Program-made: the position numbers and the translations under genes | Shown here: piece by piece, positions 1 through 7,537 of the stretch | Layout: every line of letters starts with the position of its first letter | Position numbering within the stretch: position 1 is the first letter of the stretch | Source: CAZTQN01 sp964615765 | Lineage (GTDB): Bacteria > Planctomycetota > Phycisphaerae > Phycisphaerales > UBA1924 | Length of the DNA: 64,000 nt | Assembly: GCA_964615765.1 (NCBI GenBank) | Contig: CAZTQN010000002.1 | Location: forward strand, 1 to 64,000 | Reading direction: 5' to 3' | The notes under the pieces: model-generated | Seen by the model: only the letters and a program-made list of their open reading frames with translations | What the model was told of the DNA's origin: nothing | The model's database searches: none

Positions 1-1
1 C

Positions 2-517
2 GCCCGCGAGCAGGTGGCTCACGTCCCGTTCGTCAACGGCACGGTCATCGTCTTCGTGCTCGACCTGCCCAACATGACCATCTCCGTCACGACCGAGCAG
101 ATGATCCGCTGGGGCGTGACGGCGGAAGACCTCGACCTCCTCGCCCGCCAGAACCTCGACCGCTACCAGCCCGAGCTCGAAGTCCAGGTCGTCGAGAGCA
201 AAGAAGGCGGCAAGGCCGCGATCCTCTCCGAACAAGACGGCTACGACGCCGCCCGCCTGCTGCTCTCGAGCCTGTACAACCGCCTCGCCCCGCACCTCGG
301 GGGCGACTTCTACGTCGCCACGCCCTCACGCGACATGTTCGTCGCGCTCACCGGCTCGCCCGAGCCGTTCCTCACGCGCCTCCGCGAACGCGTCGAGCAG
401 GACTACAAGCGCCTGCCCTACCCCATCACCAAGGACCTCTTCTACGTCACCCGCGACGGCGTCGCCGGCACCGAAGACTGGGACTTGGGACAGGCGGAAA
501 ACCGCGACGCGGCGTGA
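2..517 (+). CDS. DUF1444 (YtpQ-like) family protein, 5' truncated by window edge
   Basis: The frame is open to the window edge, so the true start lies upstream; the GTG at 14 is not a convincing start. The visible C-terminal part resembles the DUF1444/YtpQ family: an aspartate and tail resembling a short catalytic-like loop are not seen, but the order 'later helix with GVTAEDLDLLARQNL', 'GYDAARLLL' and 'GGDFYVATPSRDM' matches the family's pattern of a helical segment followed by GYDAxR and a GDxxVAxPxxD strand. The function of this family is unknown. The protein looks cytosolic. It is followed by a repeat-bearing spacer and the amidotransferase gene. Confidence 0.7.
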   Translation, partial: AREQVAHVPFVNGTVIVFVLDLPNMTISVTTEQMIRWGVTAEDLDLLARQNLDRYQPELEVQVVESKEGGKAAILSEQDGYDAARLLLSSLYNRLAPHLGGDFYVATPSRDMFVALTGSPEPFLTRLRERVEQDYKRLPYPITKDLFYVTRDGVAGTEDWDLGQAENRDAA

Positions 518-524
518 AGCGTGG

Positions 525-566
525 GCAAATTGCCAAATGGCAAATTGGCAAATGGCCAAATAGCCA
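525..566. repeat. Degenerate 8-bp tandem repeat (GCAAATTG/CCAAATGG type)
   Basis: About five imperfect octamers follow the DUF1444 stop codon: GCAAATTG, CCAAATG, GCAAATTG, GCAAATGG, CCAAATAG, CCA. The tract is markedly AT-richer than everything around it. It is the partner of the purer octamer array at 594-649, whose reverse complement also contains GGCAAA, so the two halves could pair imperfectly. Confidence 0.7.
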
Positions 567-593
567 ACTGCGCGCGTGATGTGGCACGCCATC

Positions 594-649
594 ACTTTGC
601 CACTTCGCCACTTCGCCACTTTGCCACTTTGCCACTCCGCCACTCCGCC
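594..649. repeat. Seven tandem copies of the octamer ACTYYGCC
   Basis: Seven uninterrupted 8-bp units run ACTTTGCC, ACTTCGCC, ACTTCGCC, ACTTTGCC, ACTTTGCC, ACTCCGCC, ACTCCGCC. Variation is confined to two pyrimidine positions in each unit. The array ends 34 nt before the GTG of the amidotransferase gene. It is far too short-period for CRISPR. Confidence 0.9.
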
Positions 650-671
650 ACTTCACACTTCCGCCCCCCCA

Positions 672-677
672 TACCCT
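672..677 (+). promoter_or_regulatory. Predicted -10 element TACCCT, leaderless type
   Basis: TACCCT ends 6 nt before the GTG at 684. No Shine-Dalgarno sequence lies between, so transcription is predicted to begin at or next to the start codon. No good -35 was seen; the octamer array lies just upstream. Confidence 0.5.
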
Positions 678-683
678 TCGCCC

Positions 684-1355
684 GTGATCCTGCTGATCGA
701 CAACTACGACTCGTTCACGTACAACCTCGTCCAGCGCCTGGGCGAGCTCGACGCCGGCGTTGACATCCGCGTTGTCCGCAACGACGCCATCACGCCCGAC
801 CAGGCCGAGACCCTCCACGCCGGCGGGCCGCCCTCGCACCTGATCATCTCCCCCGGCCCGTGCACGCCCAAGGAAGCCGGGTGCTCCGCGGCGATGATCG
901 AGCGCTTCGCCGGGCGCATCCCGATCCTCGGCGTCTGCCTCGGGCACCAGACCATGGGCGACATGCACGGCATGACCGTGACACGCCACGCCGTGCCGAT
1001 GCACGGCAAGACCTCGCCCATCCACCACGACGGGCTGGGCGTCTACGCCGGCCTGCCCTCACCGTTTGTCGCGACCCGCTACCACTCGCTGGTCGTGCTC
1101 CCCGAAACCATCCCCCCGCTCGCGGCCGACGGCAGCGGCTGGGCCGTGTCCTCGTGGACCGACGAACCGATCGACCCGGCCCGCCCGGACGGCCCGACGC
1201 GCCGCGTCGTCATGGGCATGCGCCGCGTCTGGCCGCGCAGCCAGCCGCGGGCACTGATGGAGGGCGTGCAGTTCCACCCCGAGAGCTTCCTGACGCTCGA
1301 GGGCCCGCGCCTGCTTCGGAACTTCCTCAAGGCCCGCCCGGCCGCCAACGACTGA
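684..1355 (+). CDS. trpG: Class I glutamine amidotransferase, anthranilate/aminodeoxychorismate synthase component II
   Basis: This 223-residue protein supplies ammonia from glutamine to a chorismate-using partner (TrpE or PabB). It opens with the typical ILLIDNYDSFTYN strand, has SPGPCTPKEAG, the nucleophile cysteine in GVCLGHQ, and the His-Glu pair in VQFHPES near the C-terminus. The GTG at 684 places the conserved N-terminus at residue 2; longer forms would translate the octamer repeats. No TrpE/PabB gene is adjacent, so the choice between tryptophan and folate synthesis is open, and dual use is common in bacteria with a single copy. A loop of about 25 residues (SSWTDEPIDPARPDG) before the final motif is longer than in typical homologues. 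Confidence 0.92.
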   Translation: MILLIDNYDSFTYNLVQRLGELDAGVDIRVVRNDAITPDQAETLHAGGPPSHLIISPGPCTPKEAGCSAAMIERFAGRIPILGVCLGHQTMGDMHGMTVTRHAVPMHGKTSPIHHDGLGVYAGLPSPFVATRYHSLVVLPETIPPLAADGSGWAVSSWTDEPIDPARPDGPTRRVVMGMRRVWPRSQPRALMEGVQFHPESFLTLEGPRLLRNFLKARPAAND

Positions 1356-1412
1356 CCCCGCGGCGCCACCATCACCCCCCGCGCCGGCTTCACGCCGCGG
1401 GCCGCGCGTCCC

Positions 1413-1418
1413 TAACCT
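1413..1418 (+). promoter_or_regulatory. Predicted -10 element TAACCT
   Basis: TAACCT ends 9 nt before the ATG at 1428, which has no Shine-Dalgarno sequence. Confidence 0.4.
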
Positions 1419-1427
1419 CTGCTCCCC

Positions 1428-1877
1428 ATGCTGCACCCCGCCCCGACTTCCCGGATCGACCCGACCACCGCCCGCGGCGAGCTCGCGGAGAACCACCCCG
1501 CCGCCGGCGCAACGCCCGCGCACGTGGTCCTCACGTTCCCGAACACCAACTACCGCACGCACCTGCTCGTCGCCCAGCCCGTGACCACGCCCGTCGGCAA
1601 GCGCATCCTGGGCACCATCCGCGTGCAGGCGCGCCGCGTTGACACGGTGCACACGGGCGGACGCTACGTCGAGCCCGTCTACGGCCGCCCGCGCCGCGTG
1701 CAGGGCTCCGTCATCGCCGCCGACACAGCCACCCGCACCATCGTCATCGACGCGGGCTTCCCCATTCACTGTGAACTGACCGACGCGCGCCAGCGGGCCG
1801 ACGACTTCCAGCCCGGGCAGTTCGTCTCGTGCGATGTCCTCGACGGGGCGACGTTCACGCCCGCGCCGACGCACTGA
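1428..1877 (+). CDS. Hypothetical protein, predicted small beta-barrel
   Basis: I do not recognise this 149-residue protein. After a 30-residue Pro/Ala-rich start it contains alternating beta-type segments (HVVLTF, RILGTIRVQARRVD, RRVQGSVIAAD, TIVIDAGFPIHCEL, GQFVSCDVLDG) that read like an OB-fold or related barrel. There is no signal peptide or membrane span. It stands alone between the amidotransferase and a convergent lipoprotein gene. Coding character is strong, with G/C at almost every third position. Confidence 0.6.
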   Translation: MLHPAPTSRIDPTTARGELAENHPAAGATPAHVVLTFPNTNYRTHLLVAQPVTTPVGKRILGTIRVQARRVDTVHTGGRYVEPVYGRPRRVQGSVIAADTATRTIVIDAGFPIHCELTDARQRADDFQPGQFVSCDVLDGATFTPAPTH

Positions 1878-1893
1878 TATCCGTCAGCGTTAT

Positions 1894-2739
1894 TCAATCC
1901 GACGTCGGATCCCGTCGCGGCTGACCCTTGCGCGATTGGCCATCCTCCGGCCGCGGGGCCCGCTCGCGCCGCAGTTCGCCGACACGCTCGGCCAGCGTCC
2001 GCTCCAGCCGGCCCTCGGTGCGCTTGGTCACCTGCTCGCAGGCGTCGTCCGCCGTGTACCCGTTGGCCGGCTGCCAGCCGTCGTCGTTGAACATCCACTC
2101 CGCGAGCACCTGGCTTGTGCGGACATCCATCACGCTGGCGACGGCGGTGGCCCGCATGCTCGCCGTCCGGTTCGGGATCAGCCCGAGCGTCAGCAGCGAC
2201 AGGCCCCAGCCGTGCGTCTTGTCCGTCAGTTCAGTATCGAGCGTGTACACCAGCAGCCAGTCGGCGTTCATCTCCCGTGCTGCGGCGATGATCGAGTCCG
2301 GCGTGTGCGCCAACCGCTGAGCCGTGCCCGTCGCGACCGGACGCACCTGCAAGCCGCTCGAACGCTCCATCCGCTCGGCCAGGTCCACGACCGCGCCGAG
2401 GTCATCCGCCACCAGCGTCAGGTTCGCGGTCGAGGTCGTGTCGTACACGCCCGCCGAGTAGCGATTGTCGCTGCGCACCGTCACGCCCGGGTACTGCAAG
2501 CGCGCGAACGCCAGCACCTGCACCGGCTGGTCCGCGGCGGTGCCGGACGTGCTCACGCCGCTCGCGACGAGCGACGGGTTGAACATGCCGGCCGAGATCG
2601 GCGCCGCCGGCAGCGCCCTGCGGAACTGCGACAGATCCGCGGCGGGTCGGCTCCAGGTGGTGCACCCGCTCAGCAGCACACCCGCGGCGATCACCACCCC
2701 CGCACCCACACAGCGCCGGCTAACACGCGATATGGACAT
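1894..2739 (-). CDS. Predicted lipoprotein of unknown function
   Basis: A 281-residue protein starting at the ATG at 2739, which is preceded by AGGAGAAGGG. The N-terminus has a basic start (MSISRVSRR), a hydrophobic segment and the lipobox LLSGC near residue 25, so export and lipidation are expected. The middle (ADWLLVYTLDTEL, then ATAVASVMDVRTSQVLAEW) has the alternating strands and 'variable assigned by class' pattern seen in CsgG/LpoB-like periplasmic lipoproteins, but this is a resemblance only. The C-terminus is charged and probably disordered. Longer in-frame starts upstream are poor Arg/Gly-rich sequence and were rejected. Confidence 0.7.
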   Translation of the reverse strand: MSISRVSRRCVGAGVVIAAGVLLSGCTTWSRPAADLSQFRRALPAAPISAGMFNPSLVASGVSTSGTAADQPVQVLAFARLQYPGVTVRSDNRYSAGVYDTTSTANLTLVADDLGAVVDLAERMERSSGLQVRPVATGTAQRLAHTPDSIIAAAREMNADWLLVYTLDTELTDKTHGWGLSLLTLGLIPNRTASMRATAVASVMDVRTSQVLAEWMFNDDGWQPANGYTADDACEQVTKRTEGRLERTLAERVGELRRERAPRPEDGQSRKGQPRRDPTSD

Positions 2740-2876
2740 GCCCTTCTCCTGCTCGCCGCCTGGCCCGCGCAGCCCAGCCCCTTCAGCACGCGTCCACAGC
2801 CATCCGGCGCGGCGTGTACGTATTACCACGCGCCAAGCCGATGGTTGCCCTGCCCGGAATGTGGTGAAGATTGGAA

Positions 2877-3305
2877 TCAGCGCCCGCGTTGGTATCGACG
2901 CCAGAAGGCCGACACCACCGGCGCGGCGAAGCGGTACGCTGTCGGGGCCAAGCGCACCGCGGCGAGCCCGAGGGCCAGCAGCCCGCCCACGCGGGACGGC
3001 GCCGGGCCGGAATCCTGTTCTGGCGCCGGGGCGTTCGACCCGGATCGCCCGGACCGCCGCGAACTCCGCTGCGATCGGCCCCGGAACAGCCCGCCCAGCA
3101 CACCGCCCACGCCCGCGAGGACGCCGAAGCCGCCCGCAACCGCCGCGGCCCGCGGGGCCCACCCGCGCACACGCTGCTCCCACTGCGCAAACGCTTGTCG
3201 CTGCGAGGCTTCCGCCTCGGTACCCCAGGCCCGGATGCGGGCCTTGGCCTCGGCGACGCTCAGCGCGGTCGCGGCGGCGAGTTCGTCACGCTCGCGCGGT
3301 GTCAC
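2877..3305 (-). CDS. Small membrane-associated protein in DUF883/DUF1469 operon
   Basis: This 142-residue protein begins at a GTG (3305) that overlaps the stop of the upstream gene as GTGA, indicating translational coupling. It has an N-terminal helical charged part (TPRERDELAAATALSVAEAKAR), a hydrophobic Gly-rich span around residues 50-70, an Arg/Ser-rich linker and a second weakly hydrophobic segment near the C-terminus. Its place after DUF883- and DUF1469-type genes resembles the third gene of yqjD-yqjE-yqjK-like clusters, but the sequence itself is not recognisable as YqjK. Confidence 0.65.
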   Translation of the reverse strand: MTPRERDELAAATALSVAEAKARIRAWGTEAEASQRQAFAQWEQRVRGWAPRAAAVAGGFGVLAGVGGVLGGLFRGRSQRSSRRSGRSGSNAPAPEQDSGPAPSRVGGLLALGLAAVRLAPTAYRFAAPVVSAFWRRYQRGR

Positions 3306-3670
3306 TTGAGCACCTTCTTGGCCCACCACAGCATGCCCGCCCCGGTCCCGAGCATCCCGAAGCCGGCGGCGAACGACGCCCACGCCGGCCCGACATGCTG
3401 GTACAGCCCGATCCACAGGGCCGCCATCACAAACCCGGCCCCAAGCAAGAGCGCTACCACGCCCGCGACCGTGAACGACAGGCCGGTGCCCAGCTTGGCG
3501 GACAGTTCCGTGATGGCGACGCGCAGCGACCGCCCCTCGGCCTCCACCAGGTCGAACACCCGCACGATCAGTTCGCTCAGATGACGGTACACGTGCGAAT
3601 GCAACCCCTGGGCGACCGCATGGACGCCCGTGTCATGCCGGGGCCGCGGTGTGGCGGCAAGCACCACCAC
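3302..3670 (-). CDS. Phage-holin-like DUF1469 (YqjE-type) membrane protein
   Basis: 122 residues with an amphipathic helix (HLSELIVRVFDLVEAEGRSL) followed by two adjacent transmembrane segments (roughly 65-90 and 95-115) and a lysine-rich end. This is the layout of the DUF1469/YqjE family, small inner-membrane proteins linked to envelope stress. The start is one of three consecutive GTG codons ending at 3670, so the N-terminus is uncertain by a few residues. It sits between the DUF883 gene (28 nt upstream) and the coupled gene downstream. Confidence 0.75.
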   Translation of the reverse strand: MVVLAATPRPRHDTGVHAVAQGLHSHVYRHLSELIVRVFDLVEAEGRSLRVAITELSAKLGTGLSFTVAGVVALLLGAGFVMAALWIGLYQHVGPAWASFAAGFGMLGTGAGMLWWAKKVLK

Positions 3671-3698
3671 ACCCGGACCAGACGCTCACGAGAAGACC

Positions 3699-4055
3699 TT
3701 ACCGCCGGCTCAGCAGCGCACCGACCAGCAGGCCCACGCCGAACGCGATGCCGACGCTGGCCAGCGGGTGCTCTTCGACGGTGTGCTCAACCTGGCGCAC
3801 GGCGTACTTGCCGCGCACGCGGGCCGAGTGCGCCGCCGAGCTGGTGCGGTCCTTCAGGTCCGTCAGACGCTCTTCAACGCGCTCTCGGGCCCGCTGAGCC
3901 CGGTCCTTCGCGACCGAGCCGAGATCCTCGGCCAGCACGACCAAGTCCTGCTTGAGCTGAGCGACATCCGCCCGCACGGCGTCCAGATCAACCCGAACCG
4001 CCGCCTCGCCCATCCGGTTGTTCCCCTGACCGCCCGTGCCCTGATCCCCGTTCAT
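3699..4055 (-). CDS. DUF883 (ElaB/YqjD-like) C-terminally anchored protein
   Basis: 118 residues: a hydrophilic coiled-coil-like region (DLDAVRADVAQLKQDLVVLAED and following) and a C-terminal glycine-rich membrane anchor ending in LLSRR. That is the hallmark of the ElaB/YqjD/DUF883 group, some of which bind ribosomes at the inner membrane in stationary phase. The second ATG (4055) was chosen because AGGAG lies 6 nt before it, whereas the first ATG (4061) abuts the Shine-Dalgarno sequence. It leads a three-gene leftward operon. Confidence 0.8.
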   Translation of the reverse strand: MNGDQGTGGQGNNRMGEAAVRVDLDAVRADVAQLKQDLVVLAEDLGSVAKDRAQRARERVEERLTDLKDRTSSAAHSARVRGKYAVRQVEHTVEEHPLASVGIAFGVGLLVGALLSRR

Positions 4056-4237
4056 GTGCATCTCCTAAAGCCCGAACCGGGCCCGAATTTCACCGTCAAA
4101 CGCGCTCAACTCTACGCAGCAGCGCGGGCGGTTGTGCTGTCCGCGCGTGCGGTGCACCCGGAATGAGTGCCACCTGAAGGCGGCCTCAGCCCGCGCGGCG
4201 CATCCCCCACGCGCCATCCCCCGGCCATGGCTTTGGT

Positions 4238-5167
4238 TCAGCTCTCTAGCGTGCGAAGGGCCAGGCCGTACTCGGCGAGCTTGTCCTTCACTTCCGTCAG
4301 GCTGGTGGACCCGAAGTTCTTGACGCCCATCAGTTCCGCCTCGGTGTGGCTGACCAGGTCGCCCAGCGTCTGGATGTTGAGCAGCTGCAGCGCCTTGCGG
4401 GCGCGGACGGAGAGGTTGAGGTCCGCCACGCCCTTGTTGAGCATCGCCTCGTTGCCGCTGCCCTTGAGCTGGTCCAGCAGCTTGCGGCGGGCCTGGCGGT
4501 GCGCGTCTTCCACGCCCTGACCCAGGCGCAGCCCCATCGTGCCGAGCATCTGCTTGATCTCGATCAGGCTGCTCTCGCCGAAGTTCTTGTACGCCAGCAG
4601 CTCGGCCTCGGTGGTCCGCAGCAGGTCGCCCAGCGTGCGGATGTTCATCTTCTTCAGGCACGTGCGGGCGCGGACGGAGAGTTCGAAGTCCGTCACCGGA
4701 ATATCGAGCATCGCGTTCCGCTTGACCTTGTCCTTGTCCTGATCATCTTCGATGACCATGTCCTTGCTGGCCAGGACATCCTTCATGAACAGCCGCGCCC
4801 GCGGGTGGTTGGGGTTGGTGTCCAGGATCTGCTTGAGGGCCCGCTCGGCGCGGGCGAACTCGCCGCGGTCTTCGAGGAGCACGGCGAGGTTGATCAGCGC
4901 GTTGATCGGCGCCGGCGGGGTCTCGCAGGCCCGCTCGTACATCGCGATCGCCTCTTCCTCTTCCCCCGTCAGGTCCAGCAGGTACCCCAGGCGGAAAAAG
5001 GCGTGCGAGTTGGTCGGGTCGGCCTGCACGCTCCGACGGAGTTCGGCGATGGCCCCGAACTTGTCGCCCTTGTCGAAGAGTTCCTGGGCCTTCCGGGCGT
5101 GTTCCAGCCCGAGTTTCGCGTTCCGCTGCGTCTCGCCAACGCCGATCACCATGTCCAGTGAGGTCAT
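4238..5167 (-). CDS. TPR protein with two tandem RNA polymerase alpha C-terminal domains
   Basis: 309 residues. Positions 15-130 are tetratricopeptide repeats (AIAELRRSVQADP, NAxxxLGYLLD-like helices). Positions 154-213 and 243-304 are each a complete alpha-CTD: ELSVRARTCL with NFGESS, and NLSVRARKAL with NFGSTS. By alignment to the E. coli alpha subunit, the equivalents of Arg265, Gly296 and Ser299 are kept in both copies, while Asn268 and Lys298 are not. No alpha N-terminal assembly domain is present, so this is not rpoA. It probably binds UP-element-like DNA or transcription factors. A Shine-Dalgarno AGGGAG precedes the ATG. The gene follows kdsA by about 100 nt. Confidence 0.88.
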   Translation of the reverse strand: MTSLDMVIGVGETQRNAKLGLEHARKAQELFDKGDKFGAIAELRRSVQADPTNSHAFFRLGYLLDLTGEEEEAIAMYERACETPPAPINALINLAVLLEDRGEFARAERALKQILDTNPNHPRARLFMKDVLASKDMVIEDDQDKDKVKRNAMLDIPVTDFELSVRARTCLKKMNIRTLGDLLRTTEAELLAYKNFGESSLIEIKQMLGTMGLRLGQGVEDAHRQARRKLLDQLKGSGNEAMLNKGVADLNLSVRARKALQLLNIQTLGDLVSHTEAELMGVKNFGSTSLTEVKDKLAEYGLALRTLES

Positions 5168-5267
5168 GCTCAGGAAACTCCCTTAGGTGCGGTACCGACC
5201 AGCGGCGATTCTAGGCGGTCAATCGCCGGACGCCGTCGGGTGGGGATGCCCCTACTTCCAGCCCTCT

Positions 5268-6137
5268 TCACCCCCCCACCACCGCCGCACGAACCTTGGC
5301 GACTGAGCGCAGGACTTCGTCCATGGCGCTGAGCGGGATCATGGTCGCCGCGTCGGAGAGGGCGGTGCTCGGGTCGGGGTGGGTTTCCATGAAAAGGGCA
5401 TGCACGCCAGCGGCGGTGGCGGCTTTGGCGAGCATGGGGGCGGCGCGCCAGTCGCCGCCGGTGACTTTGCCGCCCTCGCCGCGGCCCGGGCGCTGGGTCG
5501 AGTGGGTGCAGTCGAAGCAGACCGGCGCCGGCGCGGCGTTGGCGGGCCCCGTCAGGGTCATGAGCTCGCCCAGACCGATGAAGTCGTTGACCAGGCGCCC
5601 GTAGCCGAAGAACGTGCCGCGTTCTGTGAGCATGACGCGCTCGCACCCGGCCTGAGCGAGTTTCTTCACCGGGCCGCGCATTTCTTCGGGCGAGACGAAC
5701 TGCCCCTTCTTGACGTTCACGGCCCGCCCGTGGGTCGCCGCGGCCTGACCCGCTGCGATGAGCAGGTCCGTCTGGCGGCACAGGAACGCCGGGATTTGGA
5801 TCAGGTCCACGGCTCGGGCGGCCGGCTCGGCCTGGTCCGGCTCGTGAATGTCCGTCGTCGTCGGCACGCCCAGTTCACGCCCGATCCGCGACAGCCACTC
5901 CAGCCCGCGCTCCAGCCCAGGGCCACGCGGCGAGTCGATCGACGACCGGTTGGCCTTGTCGAACGAGGCCTTGAAGATGTACGCGAGCCCGAGGTCGCGG
6001 CAGGTGCGCTGCACCGCACGCCCGATGTCGAGCCCCAGTTCGAACGATTCCAGCACGCACGGCCCGGCGATGATGACCAGCGGGTGCCGGTCCGCCGCCC
6101 CGATCGTCACGCTCCCGACTTGTACGCTCCGCGTCAT
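5268..6137 (-). CDS. kdsA: 3-deoxy-8-phosphooctulonate (Kdo-8-P) synthase
   Basis: 289 residues, usual length for KdsA. It condenses arabinose 5-phosphate with phosphoenolpyruvate to give Kdo 8-phosphate for lipopolysaccharide. The N-terminal IAGPCVLES, the FKASFDKANRSS signature, KKGQFVSPEEM and the late MFxxTHPDPS-type motif are all present. Cysteine in GPC, rather than Asn, marks it as the metal-dependent class. It forms a pathway pair with waaA at 53-54 kb. The ATG at 6137 lacks a Shine-Dalgarno sequence and has a close TACCCT. Confidence 0.96.
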   Translation of the reverse strand: MTRSVQVGSVTIGAADRHPLVIIAGPCVLESFELGLDIGRAVQRTCRDLGLAYIFKASFDKANRSSIDSPRGPGLERGLEWLSRIGRELGVPTTTDIHEPDQAEPAARAVDLIQIPAFLCRQTDLLIAAGQAAATHGRAVNVKKGQFVSPEEMRGPVKKLAQAGCERVMLTERGTFFGYGRLVNDFIGLGELMTLTGPANAAPAPVCFDCTHSTQRPGRGEGGKVTGGDWRAAPMLAKAATAAGVHALFMETHPDPSTALSDAATMIPLSAMDEVLRSVAKVRAAVVGG

Positions 6138-6143
6138 TTGGCG

Positions 6144-6149
6144 AGGGTA
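6144..6149 (-). promoter_or_regulatory. Predicted -10 element TACCCT of kdsA
   Basis: Read on the minus strand, TACCCT ends 6 nt before the kdsA ATG. It is back-to-back with the divergent element at 6178-6183. Confidence 0.5.
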
Positions 6150-6177
6150 GCCGAGCGGGGCCGCACGACGGGCTTCC

Positions 6178-6183
6178 TAGGAT
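6178..6183 (+). promoter_or_regulatory. Predicted -10 element TAGGAT of the DUF433 gene
   Basis: TAGGAT ends 5 nt before the ATG at 6189, with no ribosome binding site in between. Confidence 0.5.
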
Positions 6184-6188
6184 TGGTC

Positions 6189-6410
6189 ATGGGCACCGAC
6201 CCCGTCACTTCAACGCCGGGAGTTCTCGGCGGAACGCCGTGCTTTGCAGGCACGCGCGTGCCCGTGGCCACGCTATTCGACTATCTGCAGCGCGGCTATA
6301 CCGTCGCGTACTTTCTGGACCAGTTCCCGAGCGTCAAGCCCGAGCAGGTGCGTGCGGTGCTTGACCTGGCTAAAGCGGAGCTCGAGTCGATCACGCGGCA
6401 CGTGGCCTGA
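6189..6410 (+). CDS. DUF433 family antitoxin
   Basis: 73 residues with the family core GGTPCFAGTRVPVATLFDYL, followed by a short helical end (VRAVLDLAKAELES). DUF433 proteins carry a winged-helix-like DNA-binding fold and act as antitoxins and autorepressors for DUF5615 PIN-like partners. The predicted toxin starts 19 nt downstream in the same direction, the usual order. The longer reading frame upstream covers the antisense of kdsA and was discarded. Confidence 0.88.
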   Translation: MGTDPVTSTPGVLGGTPCFAGTRVPVATLFDYLQRGYTVAYFLDQFPSVKPEQVRAVLDLAKAELESITRHVA

Positions 6411-6429
6411 ATCTGGCGGCTAAAGCACT

Positions 6430-6756
6430 ATGAAGCTGCTTTTGGATGAGAACATCCCCCACGATTTTCGCCATTTCCTGCCCGGGCACGAGGTCGTGAC
6501 GGTCGCGTACCTCGGTTGGAGCGGCGTATCCAATGGCGCATTGCTCCGCCGTGCAGCAGACACCGGGTTTCACGCGCTCCTGACGATGGACAGCGGCATG
6601 TCCGCAGAACAGAATCTCGAGACGATCCCGCTGAGCGTGGTCATCCTTCAAGCGAAGACCAGCACCCTCGACGATCTGCGGTTGCTCGTGCCAGACCTGG
6701 TGCGGGTTCTTGAAAGTCTGCCCCCGCGCACACTCGCCCGCGTGCGGCGGTCGTGA
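6430..6756 (+). CDS. DUF5615 family PIN-like toxin
   Basis: 108 residues starting MKLLLDENIP, the typical opening in which Asp and Glu contribute to the PIN-like acidic site. A second acidic segment is LLTMDSGM and a third is near IPLSVVILQAK. The family is proposed to be the RNase toxin partner of DUF433. It is preceded by the DUF433 gene and ends at a convergent small membrane-protein gene, with 1 nt between stops. Confidence 0.88.
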   Translation: MKLLLDENIPHDFRHFLPGHEVVTVAYLGWSGVSNGALLRRAADTGFHALLTMDSGMSAEQNLETIPLSVVILQAKTSTLDDLRLLVPDLVRVLESLPPRTLARVRRS

Positions 6757-6757
6757 T

Positions 6758-6931
6758 TTACGCCCGCACGTCCGAAGCCTTGCCGAACCACGATTCCACG
6801 CCGTCGATCCAGCGGACCACGCGCTCGCGCTGCAGCACGAGAATGAACACCACCAGCAGCGTCACCAGCAGCCGGTAGAGATTGACCTTCTTCTCAAGGC
6901 ACTCGATGCGTTCTTCGGCGGACTTGGGCAT
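6758..6931 (-). CDS. Small single-span membrane protein
   Basis: 57 residues: a charged helix (KSAEERIECLEKKVNLYR), one transmembrane helix (LLVTLLVVFILVL) and an acidic/basic amphipathic end. The ATG at 6931 has GGGAGTG upstream; the longer in-frame form adds Arg/Pro-rich sequence and is unlikely. Function unknown. It is convergent with the toxin gene. Confidence 0.6.
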   Translation of the reverse strand: MPKSAEERIECLEKKVNLYRLLVTLLVVFILVLQRERVVRWIDGVESWFGKASDVRA

Positions 6932-7089
6932 GGATGGCACTCCCGGCCCCCCGGCCGGCGCACAAACCACCCGGCGTGAACGTCGGGTGAATCGTCCACT
7001 AACCACATCGGCACACGGCGGCGTTACATTAGAAAATGAGCGCGGTCACGGCATCGCGGCCCCCGATGTCGCGCAAACTGTGCGCGTTT

Positions 7090-7431
7090 TCACGCCCGAG
7101 GTCGCTCGATTCCCGGCAGGTGGCTGCGGCCCGGGGCTTCGGGCCGGTCCGTTCCGGCCGGCTGGTCTGGGGGCGCCGGTCGAAGCACCAGACGGACCGA
7201 CGCCGAGCTCCCGGGCGGACACACGCCGTCAACCTCGCCGCGCTCACCCTCCGGCCCGAAGCCGCGCAGCGTGAAGCGGCCGGTCGGGACGTGGTCGAAC
7301 TCGAAGTGACCATCCGCGCCGCTCACGGCGGCGATGTCGGGGTGCGGCCCTGCCGAGCGCACGACCGACACCACACAGCCCGCCACCGGCCGGTCTTGCT
7401 CATCAACGGCTTGGCCAAGAACACGCCCCAT
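7090..7431 (-). CDS. Carboxypeptidase-regulatory-like domain protein
   Basis: 113 residues. The region VLGQAVDEQDRPVAGCVVSVV, GADGHFEFDHVPTGRFTLR is a classic transthyretin-like/carboxypeptidase-regulatory beta-sandwich, used in adhesion or as a carrier module. No signal peptide is visible. The ATG at 7431 has GGAGA 6 nt upstream. The C-terminal 35 residues are Pro/Arg-rich. It lies 106 nt downstream of the V8-like protease gene in the same direction, so the two may be co-expressed. Confidence 0.7.
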   Translation of the reverse strand: MGRVLGQAVDEQDRPVAGCVVSVVRSAGPHPDIAAVSGADGHFEFDHVPTGRFTLRGFGPEGERGEVDGVCPPGSSASVRLVLRPAPPDQPAGTDRPEAPGRSHLPGIERPRA

Positions 7432-7537
7432 GGTCAATCTCCATGGCCCGCCGGGTCCGGATCTCAACAACGGGCGACGGCCGGGGCACGCGCTGCCCCG
7501 GCCGTCCCGATTGTTCGCGTATCCAACCGGTCGGACT

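Noticed and set aside
594..649. Short regular repeat considered as a CRISPR array
   Set aside because: The unit is 8 bp with no spacers and no cas genes are nearby.
4238..5167. TPR-alphaCTD protein considered as rpoA
   Set aside because: It lacks the alpha N-terminal assembly domain and carries two CTDs. The real rpoA should lie in a ribosomal protein cluster elsewhere.
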